Made by a program: the position numbers and the translations under genes. A DNA stretch of 64,000 nt. It comes from Notamacropus eugenii (lineage: Eukaryota; Chordata; Mammalia; Diprotodontia; Macropodidae). Positions within the stretch are counted from its first letter, which is position 1, and each line of letters opens with the position of its first letter. Shown piece after piece: positions 14,860-26,059 of this stretch. Location: positions 97,469,067 through 97,533,066 of the forward strand of contig NC_092879.1 in NCBI RefSeq assembly GCF_028372415.1, in the 5' to 3' direction. The notes beneath the pieces are model-generated. The model did no database searches. It was not told where the DNA came from and worked only from the letters and a program-made list of their open reading frames with translations.

Positions 14860-15122
14860 AGAGATGATCTAGTTGAATCTATGTCCAAAAGAAAACCCCA
14901 CATTAACATCCAAAAAATGCTCGGTTAGTCTCCCTTTGAAGACGTCCAGTGGACAAGAGCTCACCACCTTCCAAGGCAGCCCACTCCACTTTGGGGTGGT
15001 TCTAATTCCTACAAAGACTTTCTTACTAAGCAGCCTCAAATGGCCTTTTTTGCAGTTTCTACCTATTACTTTTGGTTCTGCCCTCAGGGTCAAGGAAAAC
15101 AAGTTTCATCCCTCTTCCACAG
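14860..15122 (-). repeat. L3/CR1-type LINE 3' end, antisense
   Basis: It contains actttcttactaagcagcct, ggccttttttgcagtttcta, ttggttctgccctcagggtc and tttcatccctcttccacagc. This is the reverse of the L3 3' region (the reverse complement carries a gaagaggga...cagaacc pattern). Confidence 0.6.
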
Positions 15123-15129
15123 CTAGGGT

Positions 15130-15375
15130 GTACCAGAGTGCTGGGCCTGGGGTCAGGAAGACCTGAGTTCAAATCTAACCACAGGCACTTCTAGGTGTGT
15201 GACCCTGGGCAAGTCACTTCACCTCTGCCTCAGTTTCCTCATTTGTAAAATGGGGAAAAAATAGCACCTACCTCTCAAGGTTACTGTAAGGATCAAGTGA
15301 GATAATGTTTGTAAAGTACTATACCTAGGTTGCCTGGCACATAATATGTACTATACAAATGTTAGCTAATCTAGC
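15130..15375 (+). repeat. MIR/THER-type SINE, nearly full length
   Basis: It reads gtaccagagtgctgggcctg, gaagacctgagttcaaatct, gtgtgaccctgggcaagtca, ctcagtttcctcatttgtaa, gtgagataatgtttgtaaag, cacataatatgtactataca: tRNA-like head, core and 3' tail in order, about 245 bp. Confidence 0.85.
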
Positions 15376-16499
15376 CTTTATTGTTGCAAAGCCTGTGGGG
15401 TAAATGACCAGTGAGCTGATGCAATTTAGAGATGCTCCAGAGGCTGACACATCTGCTCCCTATGTCCCCCCTGCTACCCTTGCTGTCTAATGCCTTTGGT
15501 TCCCATTCATGCTCCTTGTTCCAATGTGATAGCCAGGCTCATATGAAGGAGCTTTATCAGAGCCTTCCCTGAAAGGAAGTCCGAGTGGGACCTGAGTCAG
15601 CTCACGCTGGGAGTCTTGCCAGAGAGGAGAGAGCCACCACCAATACTGGGGCTGATTTAGGCTCCGTAAACCCAGAGAGCATTCTGAAGGAGAAATGGGC
15701 TGCTGAGGCAGCATGCAGGATGGGAGGGAAGGGGCCTCCCCCAAGGGAGAGCTTTGGGCAACCCTTGTCCCTACTTCTAGCCCTGGAGCTTGGGAAGTGC
15801 AGCGTGGGAGCCCCAGGGGGCTGGCGGCAATGCTGAAAATCCCCACCGAGTGAGCAATGATGATGCTGGTGCCACTGGTTTGTGCCCCTGGCTCAGCTAC
15901 AGTTTGCCAGCCTCCTCCAGGGCCGTGCCCTAGATAGGACAACCCCCAGCTGAGAGGAAGCAAAGGGGGAGCTAGGATTCGAAGAGGCTCTGCTAGAGCC
16001 ATCACATCCATTTGAAGATCACAAACATATCAGGAGCCTGGCTCCAAAGGCCTTTGTTTCCCCCTTAAGCCAGACCTCAGTCAGGCTACCTCCTCATCTC
16101 TGGACTAAGGTTTTCCTACCTCCCTTGACATCTTGGCTTTCCCCTATCCCTGCACCTGGAATGGCTCTCCCAAGATCTGCTGTGGTCCTACTATACATCC
16201 TTCTCGTCTTGGGCCAGCACACAGTCAGCTTTTTCCTTCTCTTCTCTCTCCCACACTGAGCAGCTTCTAGCAGTTACTGGCCTTTGTTGGAGACAAAGAG
16301 GGGGAGGGCATGCCAGACAGGAAGAAAAGTGGGGGCCATAAAGAGAGGTTCTCTGTGGGAACAGAAAGTTTGGGGTGAGGGGAGATGCCATGCAATGAGG
16401 CTAGAATGTCCTGCTCCCCTTTCCCTTATGTGTGTGTGGGGAGGGAGGCAGAACAAAGCAAACATCCTTAAAAGCCAAAGTAGTTCAGGCTTGTCAATT
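15376..16499. other. TRPC5 intron, unrecognised
   Basis: A 174-codon reverse frame (15487-16011) has no recognisable domain and no splice context. Apart from that I see nothing. Confidence 0.5.
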
Positions 16500-17110
16500 C
16501 TTCAGTCAATCACCAAGCATTTATTAATCACCTACTGTGTGCCAGGCATTGCAGATACAAGCCCAGAGAATGAAACAATCCCTGCTTTCAAGCACCTTAC
16601 ATTCTAAACGAGGAGACAACCAGGACATATCCAAGCATGTACATACAGCACAACAAAATGTGATTCATATAAATCCATGTAAGGTAGTTTTGGGGGGAAG
16701 GCAATGTTAGGCAACAGCAAGGGGGCGGTGTACTGGATAATTTATAATCACTGAGTAACACAATCCCAGCTATATGATTTATTAGCAAAACAGGCATAAT
16801 GAACAAACGGTCCAAAGACCCCTGAATACAGAGTGAGACAAATTTTTATGTATTAAAAATAAACAGGGACAATTAAAACAGCAGGATACCAAATTAGGTA
16901 ATCTGATTTCTAGTTGGAGGGAAGATTAGGGGTTTTTCAAGTTGGGAGAAGGGGTGGGTAGATTTTGATTTCAAGGTCTTTCTTGTCCCAAAGTGGGATC
17001 TGGAAAGGCTTCATATAGAGGATCGGCTTGAGCTATGCTTGATAGAAAAAGAGGGAGGGAAAGAACGCATTCCAGGTTTGGAGGATGAGTGGTCAAAGGG
17101 AAGGAACCAG
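16500..17110 (-). repeat. L2-like LINE, antisense, interrupted
   Basis: Left part (16500-16735): tcaccaagcatttattaatc, actgtgtgccaggcattgca, aatgaaacaatccctgcttt. The L2 pattern resumes at about 16980-17110 (tctggaaaggcttcatatag, acgcattccaggtttggagg). The AT-rich 16740-16970 in between does not fit and may be a later insertion. It ends about 90 bp before the next TRPC5 exon. Confidence 0.6.
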
Positions 17111-17176
17111 TTCCTCCCTCAGAGTGATGGCGTTAGACTGTGCCCGCCTCTTCCCTGGGGAGGCCAAAGACAATAG

Positions 17177-17431
<255 letters not shown>

Positions 17432-17604
17432 TAAAAATGCCTCTGGACGTCTACTGGATAGCCATCTTCATGGTCAGTGTCTAGTGCTAAAGATGCCATT
17501 GGAGCCTAGGGCTCTAACGAGACTGACGTTCCTCTGTCTGCCTGACTACTGAGAGAGGTGACAGCAGTGCAGAAATTGCTAGTGACAGCCCTTCAATTAC
17601 CAAG

Positions 17605-17800
17605 CCAGGAAGCTCAGTGCAGTGGGATTGGGGCTGGATTTGGCAAGAGGACTTGGACTGAAATCTTGGTTCAGCTACTTTTTACCTGGGTGATCTTAGC
17701 CAAGTCCAGGCCTTCTCGGACTCATTCTCCTGGTCTGCAACATGGCAGGGTTGGACTAAATAGCTTTCACATCCCTTCTAGTGCCAAACCTGTGCCAGAT
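17605..17800 (+). repeat. MIR-like SINE remnant
   Basis: It reads ggatttggcaagaggacttg, actgaaatcttggttcagct, tgggtgatcttagccaagtc, ctcattctcctggtctgcaa: a decayed sense MIR. Confidence 0.6.
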
Positions 17801-18734
17801 GGGCCAATCAAATTAGGCCAGGCTTTGGCCAGTCATTTTAACTTAGGAGTGGTCAGGTGAGGTCTCTGCCTCCTCTCTCCCCAGACTCAGGCTTGTGGGA
17901 AGCTCGAGGTCAGGGTTGATGGAGGCTTCCCAGACTAAAAGCTTGCTCCTATGTCCTCGGAGCAGAAGTCTGTGGGCTGCTTCTGCTCGATACCTGGCGA
18001 GGACCCCTCCACAGGTTCAGGGTTGACCACTTGCCTCATTTGAATTCAGCCACCTTTTCCCCAGTAAAGATGACGGAATTTGTTACTTTGCTAAAATCTA
18101 AGTAAGCAACTTGGAGTTAAGCAGCCAGGTCTAGGGAGGTGCTCTGGCCCATCTTGGATCCCTGTCCAAGGCCTACAGCAGGGTTCTCTGCTGCCTCAGC
18201 AGCCCTCATGGCTGTCTGTTTCTTCCTCTGGCTCTGCACACAGCACAGCCCTCTTTAGAAGGAGTCGCCCATCCACTGCTCAGCATCAGCCTCTCTCCTT
18301 TTCTCTCCTGCAGCTCGTCTGACTCCCTAATCTCCTGACCCATGTCAGGAGTCTCATCTGCCACCTCACATCCTTTCTTCCTTCATTCTCAAGTAGAAAC
18401 CGTTCTTTTTGCACCTTGTCTTCTAGGATGGGGTGCAACTGGTACTCTGAGCAGAGAGCGCAGCCTTTTGGCTGTGGCAGAGCCTCCCAACTCCAGGACC
18501 AAAAGTCTATGCACTGCACCACTTAGTTGCCCCTTAAGACATGGCCCTCTCCTGATTCTCTCCCTGCTCTTTCTCTGTCTCCTTTGTTGATTATTTGTCC
18601 AGGTAATGGCCACTCACTGTGGGTATCCCCAAGACCATCCCATGTTCTCTTCTCTTTTTGCTTTGAAGATCACATCAGGTGCCATAGAGTCAACTATCAT
18701 TTGTCTATAGCTAAAAAAGATACCCCTTATTCAT
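17801..18734. other. TRPC5 intron, unrecognised
   Basis: This is mixed-composition sequence without a recognised repeat or gene. Confidence 0.5.
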
Positions 18735-20000
18735 TTTAAGAAAGGCTCCATTTATTCCTCTGCTTTCTAGTGGGGGGTTTTTTATAGGAATGGTTATTGT
18801 ATTTTGTCAGAAGTCTTTTTTCTGTACCTATTGAGATAATCATATGATTTTTGTTATTATTATGGTCAATTATGCTGATGTTGTCGTTGCTGAGTCGTTT
18901 GTCATGTCCAACTCCCCATGACCCCATTTGGGGTTTTCTTGGCAAAGATACTAGAGTGGTTTGCCCTTTACTTCTCCAGTTCATTTTACAAAGGAAGGAC
19001 TGAGGCAAACAAGGTGAAGTGACTTGCTTAGGGTCACACAGCTACTAAGTGTCTGAAATGAAATTTGGACTCATGTCTTCTTGACTCCAGGACCATTGCA
19101 CTATCCATTGCACTGCCTAGCTACTGATAGTTTTCCTAATATTGAAGCTGCATTCCTGGTATAAATCCCAGCTGATCAGAGTATACTGAGTTCTGTGATA
19201 TATTGCTGTAATCTCCTGGGCTAGTGTTTTATTTAGAAATCTTTGCATCCATATTCATTAGGGAAACTGGTCTGTAGTTTTCTTTGTTTTTACTCTTCCT
19301 GTCATAAGAGGAACTTTGTAGGACTGCTTCTTTGCCCATTTTTCCAAATAGTTTATAGAATGTTGGGATTAATTGTGTGTGGAATGTTTGGAATTCACTT
19401 GTGAATTCATCTGGTGCAGGGTGGGAAAGGGGCAAGGGCTGGGGCTCCTTAAGGAGTTCGTGGATGGCTTGTTCAATTTTTTTCTAAGAGTTATTTAGGC
19501 ATTTTATTTCCTCTTATTTTAATCTGGGCAATTTGCATTTTTGTAAATATTCATCCATTTCACTTAAAAATGCCAGAATTATTGGCAAATAATTGGGCAA
19601 ATGGCTCCAAATAATTGCTTTAATTTCATTTTCATTAGTGATGGTAATTCACCCTTTTCATTTTTGATACAGGTAATTTATTTGGTTCTCTTTCTTTTTT
19701 TAATCAAATTAACTAATGTTTTATCTATTTTATTGGTGTGTTCCCCCCCCCCACAAAACCAGCTCCTAGTTTTATTAGTTCAATGTTTTTTTAAAAAAAC
19801 TTGCACTTTTTTTCATCTTTCCTTTGATTTTCAGGATTTCCATCTTTATATTTAATTGGGGATTTTAATTTGTTCCTCCTTAGTTGATGCTTTTTTTTTT
19901 TTTTACTTTACGCTCAATTCATGTATATGTTCTTTATTTTATTGATGTAAGCACTGAGATATTAAATTTCCCTAAAGTACTTCTTTGACTGCATCTCACA
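18735..20000 (-). mobile_element. L1 ORF2 (reverse transcriptase) fragment, antisense, split by a SINE
   Basis: Read on the - strand, 19229-19435 encodes [10 protein letters not shown]...ELIP-like residues and [17 protein letters not shown]. This is the RT segment of L1 ORF2 (PDEFTGEFYQ ... ENYRPISLMNIDAKI in intact copies). At 18735-18870 the next RT segment appears (NKNHMIISIGTEKRL, equivalent to NHMIISIDAEKAFDKIQ). Between them lies a SINE at 18880-19124. The upstream ORF2 part (19436-20000) is AT-rich and has lost its frame. The copy is clearly dead and truncated at both ends. Confidence 0.8.
18880..19124 (-). mobile_element. Marsupial tRNA-type SINE (MAR1-like) nested in the L1
   Basis: The + strand reads ttgtcgttgctgagtcgttt, ccccatttggggttttcttg, gatactagagtggtttgccc, cttctccagttcattttaca, gtcacacagctactaagtgt and ends at ctatccattgcactgcctag. 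This is a full-length antisense copy. The L1 frame continues on both sides and a short ctgat repeat flanks it (18875-18879 and 19124-19128), so it was inserted into the L1 and is younger. Confidence 0.85.
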
Positions 20001-20030
20001 AGTTTTGGTATGTTATCTCATTGTTGTCAT

Positions 20031-20274
20031 CCACCCTCTCCCCTCCTTCCCTTGTCCTCTTCCCTCTCCTCTTCCTGCTTCTCCTCTCCCCTCCTCTCCA
20101 CTAACTCTCCTCCCCTCTCCCTTCTTTCCTTTCCTCTTCTCTCCTCTCTCCCTTCTTTCCTTTCCTCTCCTCTCTCTTCTCCCCTCTCCCTTTTTCTCTC
20201 TCCTCTCCCTTCTTCCCTTTCCCCTCCCCTCTTTCCTTTCCCCTCTCCTCTCTTCTCTCCCCTCCCTCCTTCCC
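20031..20274 (+). repeat. Polypyrimidine CCTCT/CTTTCC tract
   Basis: It is almost pure C and T in irregular cctctcc, cttccttt and cctctc units. Open frames inside are low-complexity Ser/Pro/Leu and non-coding. Confidence 0.95.
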
Positions 20275-20275
20275 T

Positions 20276-20775
20276 GAGGGTAGGGGAGGGAGGACAGGGG
20301 AGAGGAAGGGGAGGGAATAGGAGGGAGGAAAGAGGCAGAGGAGAAGACAGAGCAGTCCTAGTAATATATGACTATGAACCATAAATATCTCCTAAAGCTC
20401 TGTCCTGGATCCTCCTCTCCCCTCCCCTAAGGTGAGCAGGAGGAGAAGAGAGGAGAGGAGAGAAGAGAATGGGAAAGAGGAGGGGAGAGAAGAAGGGAGA
20501 AGATAGTGGGGAGGGGAGAGGAGAAGATAGCGGGAGAATGGAGAGGAAAAGAGAGAGGAGAGAAGACAAAAGGAGAGAGGAAGAAAGGAGGAAAGGAGAG
20601 AAGAGAGAAGAAGAGAGGGGAAAGGGAAAGAGTGGAGGAGAGAAAAGAAGAGAGGACAAAGGGGAGAGAAGAAGAGAGGAGAGGAAAGGACAAAGGCAAG
20701 AGGAAAAGATAGCAGGAGAAAGGAGAGAGGACAAAATGGAGAGAAGAGAAGAGAGAAGATTGGAGAAGAGAGGAC
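20276..20775 (+). repeat. Polypurine GGAGA/GAAGA tract in two blocks
   Basis: The blocks are 20276-20355 and 20443-20775, separated by about 85 bp of mixed sequence containing a short pyrimidine block (ctcctctcccctcccct). The composition is G and A only over long stretches. Reverse-strand frames of 90-154 codons are Ser/Leu/Pro artefacts. Confidence 0.95.
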
Positions 20776-20787
20776 TACTAGCAGGTT

Positions 20788-21260
20788 GTGTTTGTCCTTT
20801 ATTCTTGGAGAGGACCATGACATCGGGGAGATGAAGATGTCATCAACATTACACATTTGCTTTAAATATGCTTAATAACAAATAACAAAAGACTTGAGAT
20901 GGGCTCTGTAAATATAACAATCCCAAACTGTATACAGAAAACAGATTATATGAAATGTTGTCTATAGTAAATGTCAGTTTCATGAGGAAATGCAACTGAC
21001 TTTGACTTGTGTGAGGGAGACTGTGCAAGGTCTCCAGCCTCACTTTCTCCTCCAGAGCCATCTGGGTCATTGGCCAGAAATTCATCAGGAGGACTGGAGA
21101 TGGCCCAGGATGCAGTGGGAGCCCCTGGCCCTTTTAAGCTAAGGTCTTTTCAGGTTCTCACTGTAAGGCACAGAAGCGTCATCTCGTCCAGCTGTCTGAT
21201 TCTCTGTGATGCAGGTCTCTGGGCCAGCTCACTTGTAGAAAGTCTCTTCTCTATTAAAAA
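20788..21260 (-). mobile_element. Short dispersed element with RTE-like 3' tail, antisense
   Basis: The + strand begins tgtgtttgtcctttattctt, gagaggaccatgacatcggg and later has agcctcactttctcctccag, gccatctgggtcattggcca, attcatcaggaggactggag. The same order of blocks recurs at 32456-32914 and 57663-58098. The middle (about 20840-20995) is not shared and may be an insertion. The family name is not recalled. Confidence 0.6.
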
Positions 21261-22204
21261 ATTCCCACAAATTTTTTCTTAACAAGATTTTAAAATTTCT
21301 TTGCCAATAACAAGGTGAAATAATGAAAACTCAACCTTTATGTCTCTATTATTAGAAAATGAAACTTGGAACCTTTTGGACCAAGTATTTTACAATTTTA
21401 GGTTGGTCAACTGTCATGTTGAGATATATATATCAGAAACTCAGATGCAAACTGAAAATTAGAACCCAATTTTTGTACCTGGCATTATTCATTCCCCCAT
21501 TAGGAGGATGTGATTCTGCCAAGGCATCAATTACAGAAAATTTTTATAAAATGAACTCTAATGCAAAAATGAATTCATCTGAAAGCAGCCAGGTTAACTA
21601 TAATTGTAACAAAAGGTTGTGGGGATGGGATATGTAAATAAACTGCATAATCAATTTTAAAACAGTGCATATCAAGTTCTTTATAATAAAAAACATTTTC
21701 AACTTCTAGCTATGTTCAAATGAATAACCTCTAATAAAACTGGATCTTTCTAAGGCATTTACAAGACAAACCACAAGTTGTTCTTCTAAGATAATGAATT
21801 AGCCTTTTGTTAACACAGAACTGAGGCCATTATGATATTCACCAGCTAACAGGATCACACCCTGATCTCACAGGTCTTTGCATCATTTGTCTAATTATCC
21901 TCGTACCACTGTGAGAAATTAAAGACTTTAACTTATACACCGAAGAATGAAACTCAGAATATTCAGGGTCCCCAGAAAAGCTTTCTCCTCAAACAATAAA
22001 GTCTCACTAATTATAGTAGGTCTGAACACAACTGTTATCAATATTCATCAGATTATTGGGATAAATTAGCTTACAAATGAAATTTACTAGTCCTTCTAAA
22101 AATCACACAAAAAGATTTTTTTACTTAACCATTCCTTCCTAAAAGCATTTCCCCTTCTTAAAAACAGCTTAATTGCAGCCACATTGTGTGATATCTAACT
22201 TTGA
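21261..22204. other. AT-rich intron sequence, unrecognised (first part)
   Basis: It is AT-rich and carries no open frame of note and no recognised repeat. It could hold very old LTR or LINE material, but I cannot support that. Confidence 0.4.
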
Positions 22205-22556
22205 TAGACTTGGCTCTTCTCAGCTATGCAAGGTTGTAAGACAACTCCAAGACTCCTAATGGAAAATGCTATCCACATCCGGAGAAAGAAGTACGGAGTC
22301 TGAATGCAGATCAAAACATACTATTTGCTCTCTCTTTTTTGTTTTGTTTCTTCTTTCTCGCGGTTCATTCCATTGGTTATAATTCTTTGCAACATGACTA
22401 ATGCGAAAATATGTTTGATATGAATGTATATGTAGAGCCTATATCAGATTGCATGCCATCTTGGGGGGAGGGGCAGGAAGAGAGAGGAAGACAATTTAAA
22501 ACTCAAAAGCCTATGGAACTGACTGTTGTAAACTAAAAATAAATTAATTTTTAATA
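22205..22556 (+). mobile_element. L1-type 3' UTR, solo fragment
   Basis: It reads ctatgcaaggttgtaagaca, tggaaaatgctatccacatc, ggagtctgaatgcagatcaa, gcaacatgactaatgcgaaa, tgtatatgtagagcctatat, then ttgggggg and an A-rich end with aaaaataaatt. The same 3' end recurs in antisense at 29345-29900 and 33070-33375 and in the HAL1-like element. Confidence 0.75.
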
Positions 22557-25500
22557 AAACAGCTTAAAATTTATCCTGACATTAAAAGGATAATCACTAA
22601 ACTTTCATGAAGAAAGTTAGTTGGAAATCTTTAAAATGACAGATCTCTCTCATTGAACCTTAAAGCAAAAATAAATCTTTAAAATTGGAGTTTATCAAAA
22701 TTAAATTGGTATAAATTGTCTTTAAGCAAAATAAATTCCTAATCATCACAATTTCCTAACTACCACCTCCCTCTAATCAAAAGATGTTTACGATGGGGAT
22801 TCAGTTTTTCTAAGCCAAAAAGAACATAGACAATTAAATGAGCCTTATCAGAATAACAAAGTTGACCAGACCTTTAAAAATTTACTCTATCTTTTTCTTC
22901 CCTTTGTCTTTAAAGATATCACTAGAAATCAAGAAAAGTAATTACATGGTAAAATCCCACATAGATATTGAATATGTGACAGTTACTTAAACCCCTAGAT
23001 GATCAATTGCTGTAAACCTCCAAATGCATACATATATACGTATATGTACATATATATGTATATGTGTGTATGTGTATGTATGTCCTTAGATGAAGCAAAC
23101 TTGAAATTCACACTGCCAGAAAAATGAAATTAAATCTCCCCTTTCAGAATACAGAGTCCCTGCAATGAAAGGTCAACTTCTACTGAGAGGAGGAGTCCTG
23201 GTATGTCAGTAACTTGGTCCAGAGGAGTCTAGAAAATGGGCAAGCCAAGTACTGGGGATACGGAGATTTCAAGGAAGTGCTGAGAAAGCTCCAACATGCT
23301 CCGTACAACTATCCCAGATCTCCCCAATTATTATTCTCTACCAGAATGTATTTATAAATAAATGCATAAATTAATAAATATACATGCTTCCAACATAAAT
23401 ACATAAATTTGTAAATAAACTAAATAGATTTAGTTGCAAAAAGCATGAAAATCATACTCCCATTTTGTGCAGAGATTCCCATTTACTCCACAGAAACCTC
23501 ACAGCACAGAAAATTCTTGCCCAGGGTTCATAAGAATTTATGACTAGATGGTTCCAAGGGTCCTTCTAGGTTTACAAAGGAGATTTGACAAGATCTTTTC
23601 TCTGTACAATTACCAATTTTCCTTTTTAAATACGTATGTAAGCACTTGGTAGGTTTTGACAGTATAACACCTCCGAATGCTTAACAATCTCATCATTTTC
23701 ACGTGACAGCCAAAGAGTTTTAGGTGAACTTGCCCCTCAAATACAGACAAAACTTGGAAGTTTATAAGTTCTTGATTACAATGCTTCAGAATATCATAGC
23801 ACCTGGTCAGCAGGACTGAGAGCAAGCTAGCAGCTTCATTGTTTTCAGACAGTACAAGATTTATCTAACAACACTTAGATTGTAAGAGAAACTGCTGCTA
23901 GTTTGCCAGATCGCACAATAAGAGAACTGAGCAACCTCGTAATACAAGTGGTCTCCACTCAGGCCAATGCGCTTCCAAATTACCTTACACAGAAAATCAT
24001 CCCTCTCCTCCCCATGGGCACGGTCTACTAATCCCATCTAAAAACCCATAAAAAGTTAGCAAGTATGAAGCATGATTAAAGAAATAACCAACACAGTTAA
24101 CATGCATATCGAGTTTGCGCTTTACAATCCTGGGAGCCTCACAGAATAAACAGAGGTCCCACCCTCTTTTTAAAGCCACATAGTGACAATTCCCAGCTCT
24201 GTGTAAGCTTTGCCTTAGTTTCCCAATCCCTTCGTCTTCTACCGTTCTTTGAGACAGCACATAAGGAGCTGACCTAAGCATTTCAACCTTCCTTCCCATC
24301 CTGCTGGGAATTTCAAGCTGCATACACTAAGAAATACATATAAAGTTTGACAAACAGCTTGAAATTACCCCTGTTATCAGGGTAGCTGAAAATGTGCTGA
24401 GCTATTTTTAAATATTTTTAAATAAATGTTAAAACATTTTAAAATATCCCAAGATTCGAAGTTGTACGGCTGCTTTTGGCCCAGGCAAAGAGACCTAAGG
24501 AATCTGATTTAATGCTGGCGTGGCATGGCGTGACCACTTTCCCCAGCCAGAAACCTTCAAGGGCTTTCAGAGTTACTTAAATAGTTGAATTAAAGTAATA
24601 ATGATTAGATAATTGAACAGTACAAGGACACATTTAAGATTTTTATGTAATAATCACAATAACTAATATCTTTATCATAGCTAATATTTATATAGCATTA
24701 GATTTAATAATAATACAGATTTATCCTGAAAAATGGGTGGACATGATTAACCAGATGATTTATTTAACGTTGCTCCCACACTAAAGCTGGTTAAAGACTG
24801 ATTTCTAAAACTGTTTTCCCTTGAATTTCTAGTTCTTAATTGGAGTCCAGTCACTGCACTTTAACTGCCCAAGGTAAGGACGGGGCTAGATTCTGAAATC
24901 TTAAAATGCTTACACCTTAACTCAGTTACTAATCTGCTACTGATTATTCTTTTTTACATCTGTCTTTTAACAGTTAAACCCATAATCCAAAAGAATTAAA
25001 GAAGAATTCACATTTCTAACAATATTTCTAATACAGGAAATTATCAAATTAATGTTAGGCATTATCTTTATACACATTACCAATCACACAACTGTCATAA
25101 CCTGGCTTAAAACCACACAGCTAACAAGTTTTCTGATATACTAATAATAAATGAATAAATTTCACTTAAAACGAGACTAGAATTCAATTATGCCCAGATC
25201 TATTTTTCCAAATGTTATCATACAGAACCTTCATTTATAATCTGAATGGTTTAGTATTATATTTTTACACAATGGTTATTTGTTCCAAGCATTTCATATT
25301 ATGGGACTCACTATTTCCAGATAATCCACTGCCAAAGATCTTCAAAGTAGTAGTACAGAACAGATTTTAATCATAATAAATTCTATGACACTTAGGAACA
25401 AATTCTTAGCAGATTCTGCCTTCTCCCTGTAACAGAAACTGGCAGGAGGAAGAAGAGGGGGACTCTAAACTCTGTCCTGCTGCTCTTCACCTTTTAGAAT

Positions 25501-26050
25501 CTGGAGAGAGTTAACACTTGAGAACTGGCAGATCAAGAGAGCTGCATTTCTCTCACAATTTTCTCCAACATTACTTCTAAAAATCAGCTTTTATAACGTT
25601 AATATACATTTTAAACAAATTACTGAAATCCTAAAGTGATTGCATTTAAGGTTATGATATAAAAGCCCTGATCAAAGCGTCTTAAAAGACAAAAAGCCTT
25701 ATTTTTGAAGTTTTAAGTACATTGCCTTGATGTAAAAGTCCTTGAGGTCAGATATATAGGGGTAGGGGGGGAGGCAGCAAAGACAATTCTCTAGATTTAG
25801 TTTAAAGACGATCCAGCGGGCTTTAAGTGGCTCAGTAATTAACCTCACTTGAGATGCTGGACTTGCTTCTAAGAATCAGCCCTTGCAGGCTACAGCCAAG
25901 CTCAGGGCTGCTTGGTGTGCCTCACCAAGAAAAAAAAAAAACATTTTTTGGCATTTTTACTGAGAAAGATCCCTTCTCTGCTCCCACCTCCCAAATGAAC
26001 TCCTGGAGAGTCCCAGTTCCCTTACTTAACAAGCTAATCTTAGAAAACCT
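22557..26050. other. AT-rich intron block, unrecognised (second part)
   Basis: About 3.5 kb rich in A and T, with a (TA/TG)n patch at 23018-23085 and aaataaat-type runs at 23345-23420. Two reverse frames (23610-23825 and 23997-24323, 71 and 108 codons) have no recognisable domain. No gene is called. Confidence 0.4.
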
Positions 26051-26059
26051 CATAGGGGA

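Noticed and set aside
15487-16011. 174-codon reverse frame in a TRPC5 intron
   Set aside because: No domain, no splice support, and composition like the surrounding intron.
21850-22000. Possible LTR end in the AT-rich block
   Set aside because: No paired repeat, primer site or internal region is visible, so no retroviral element is called.
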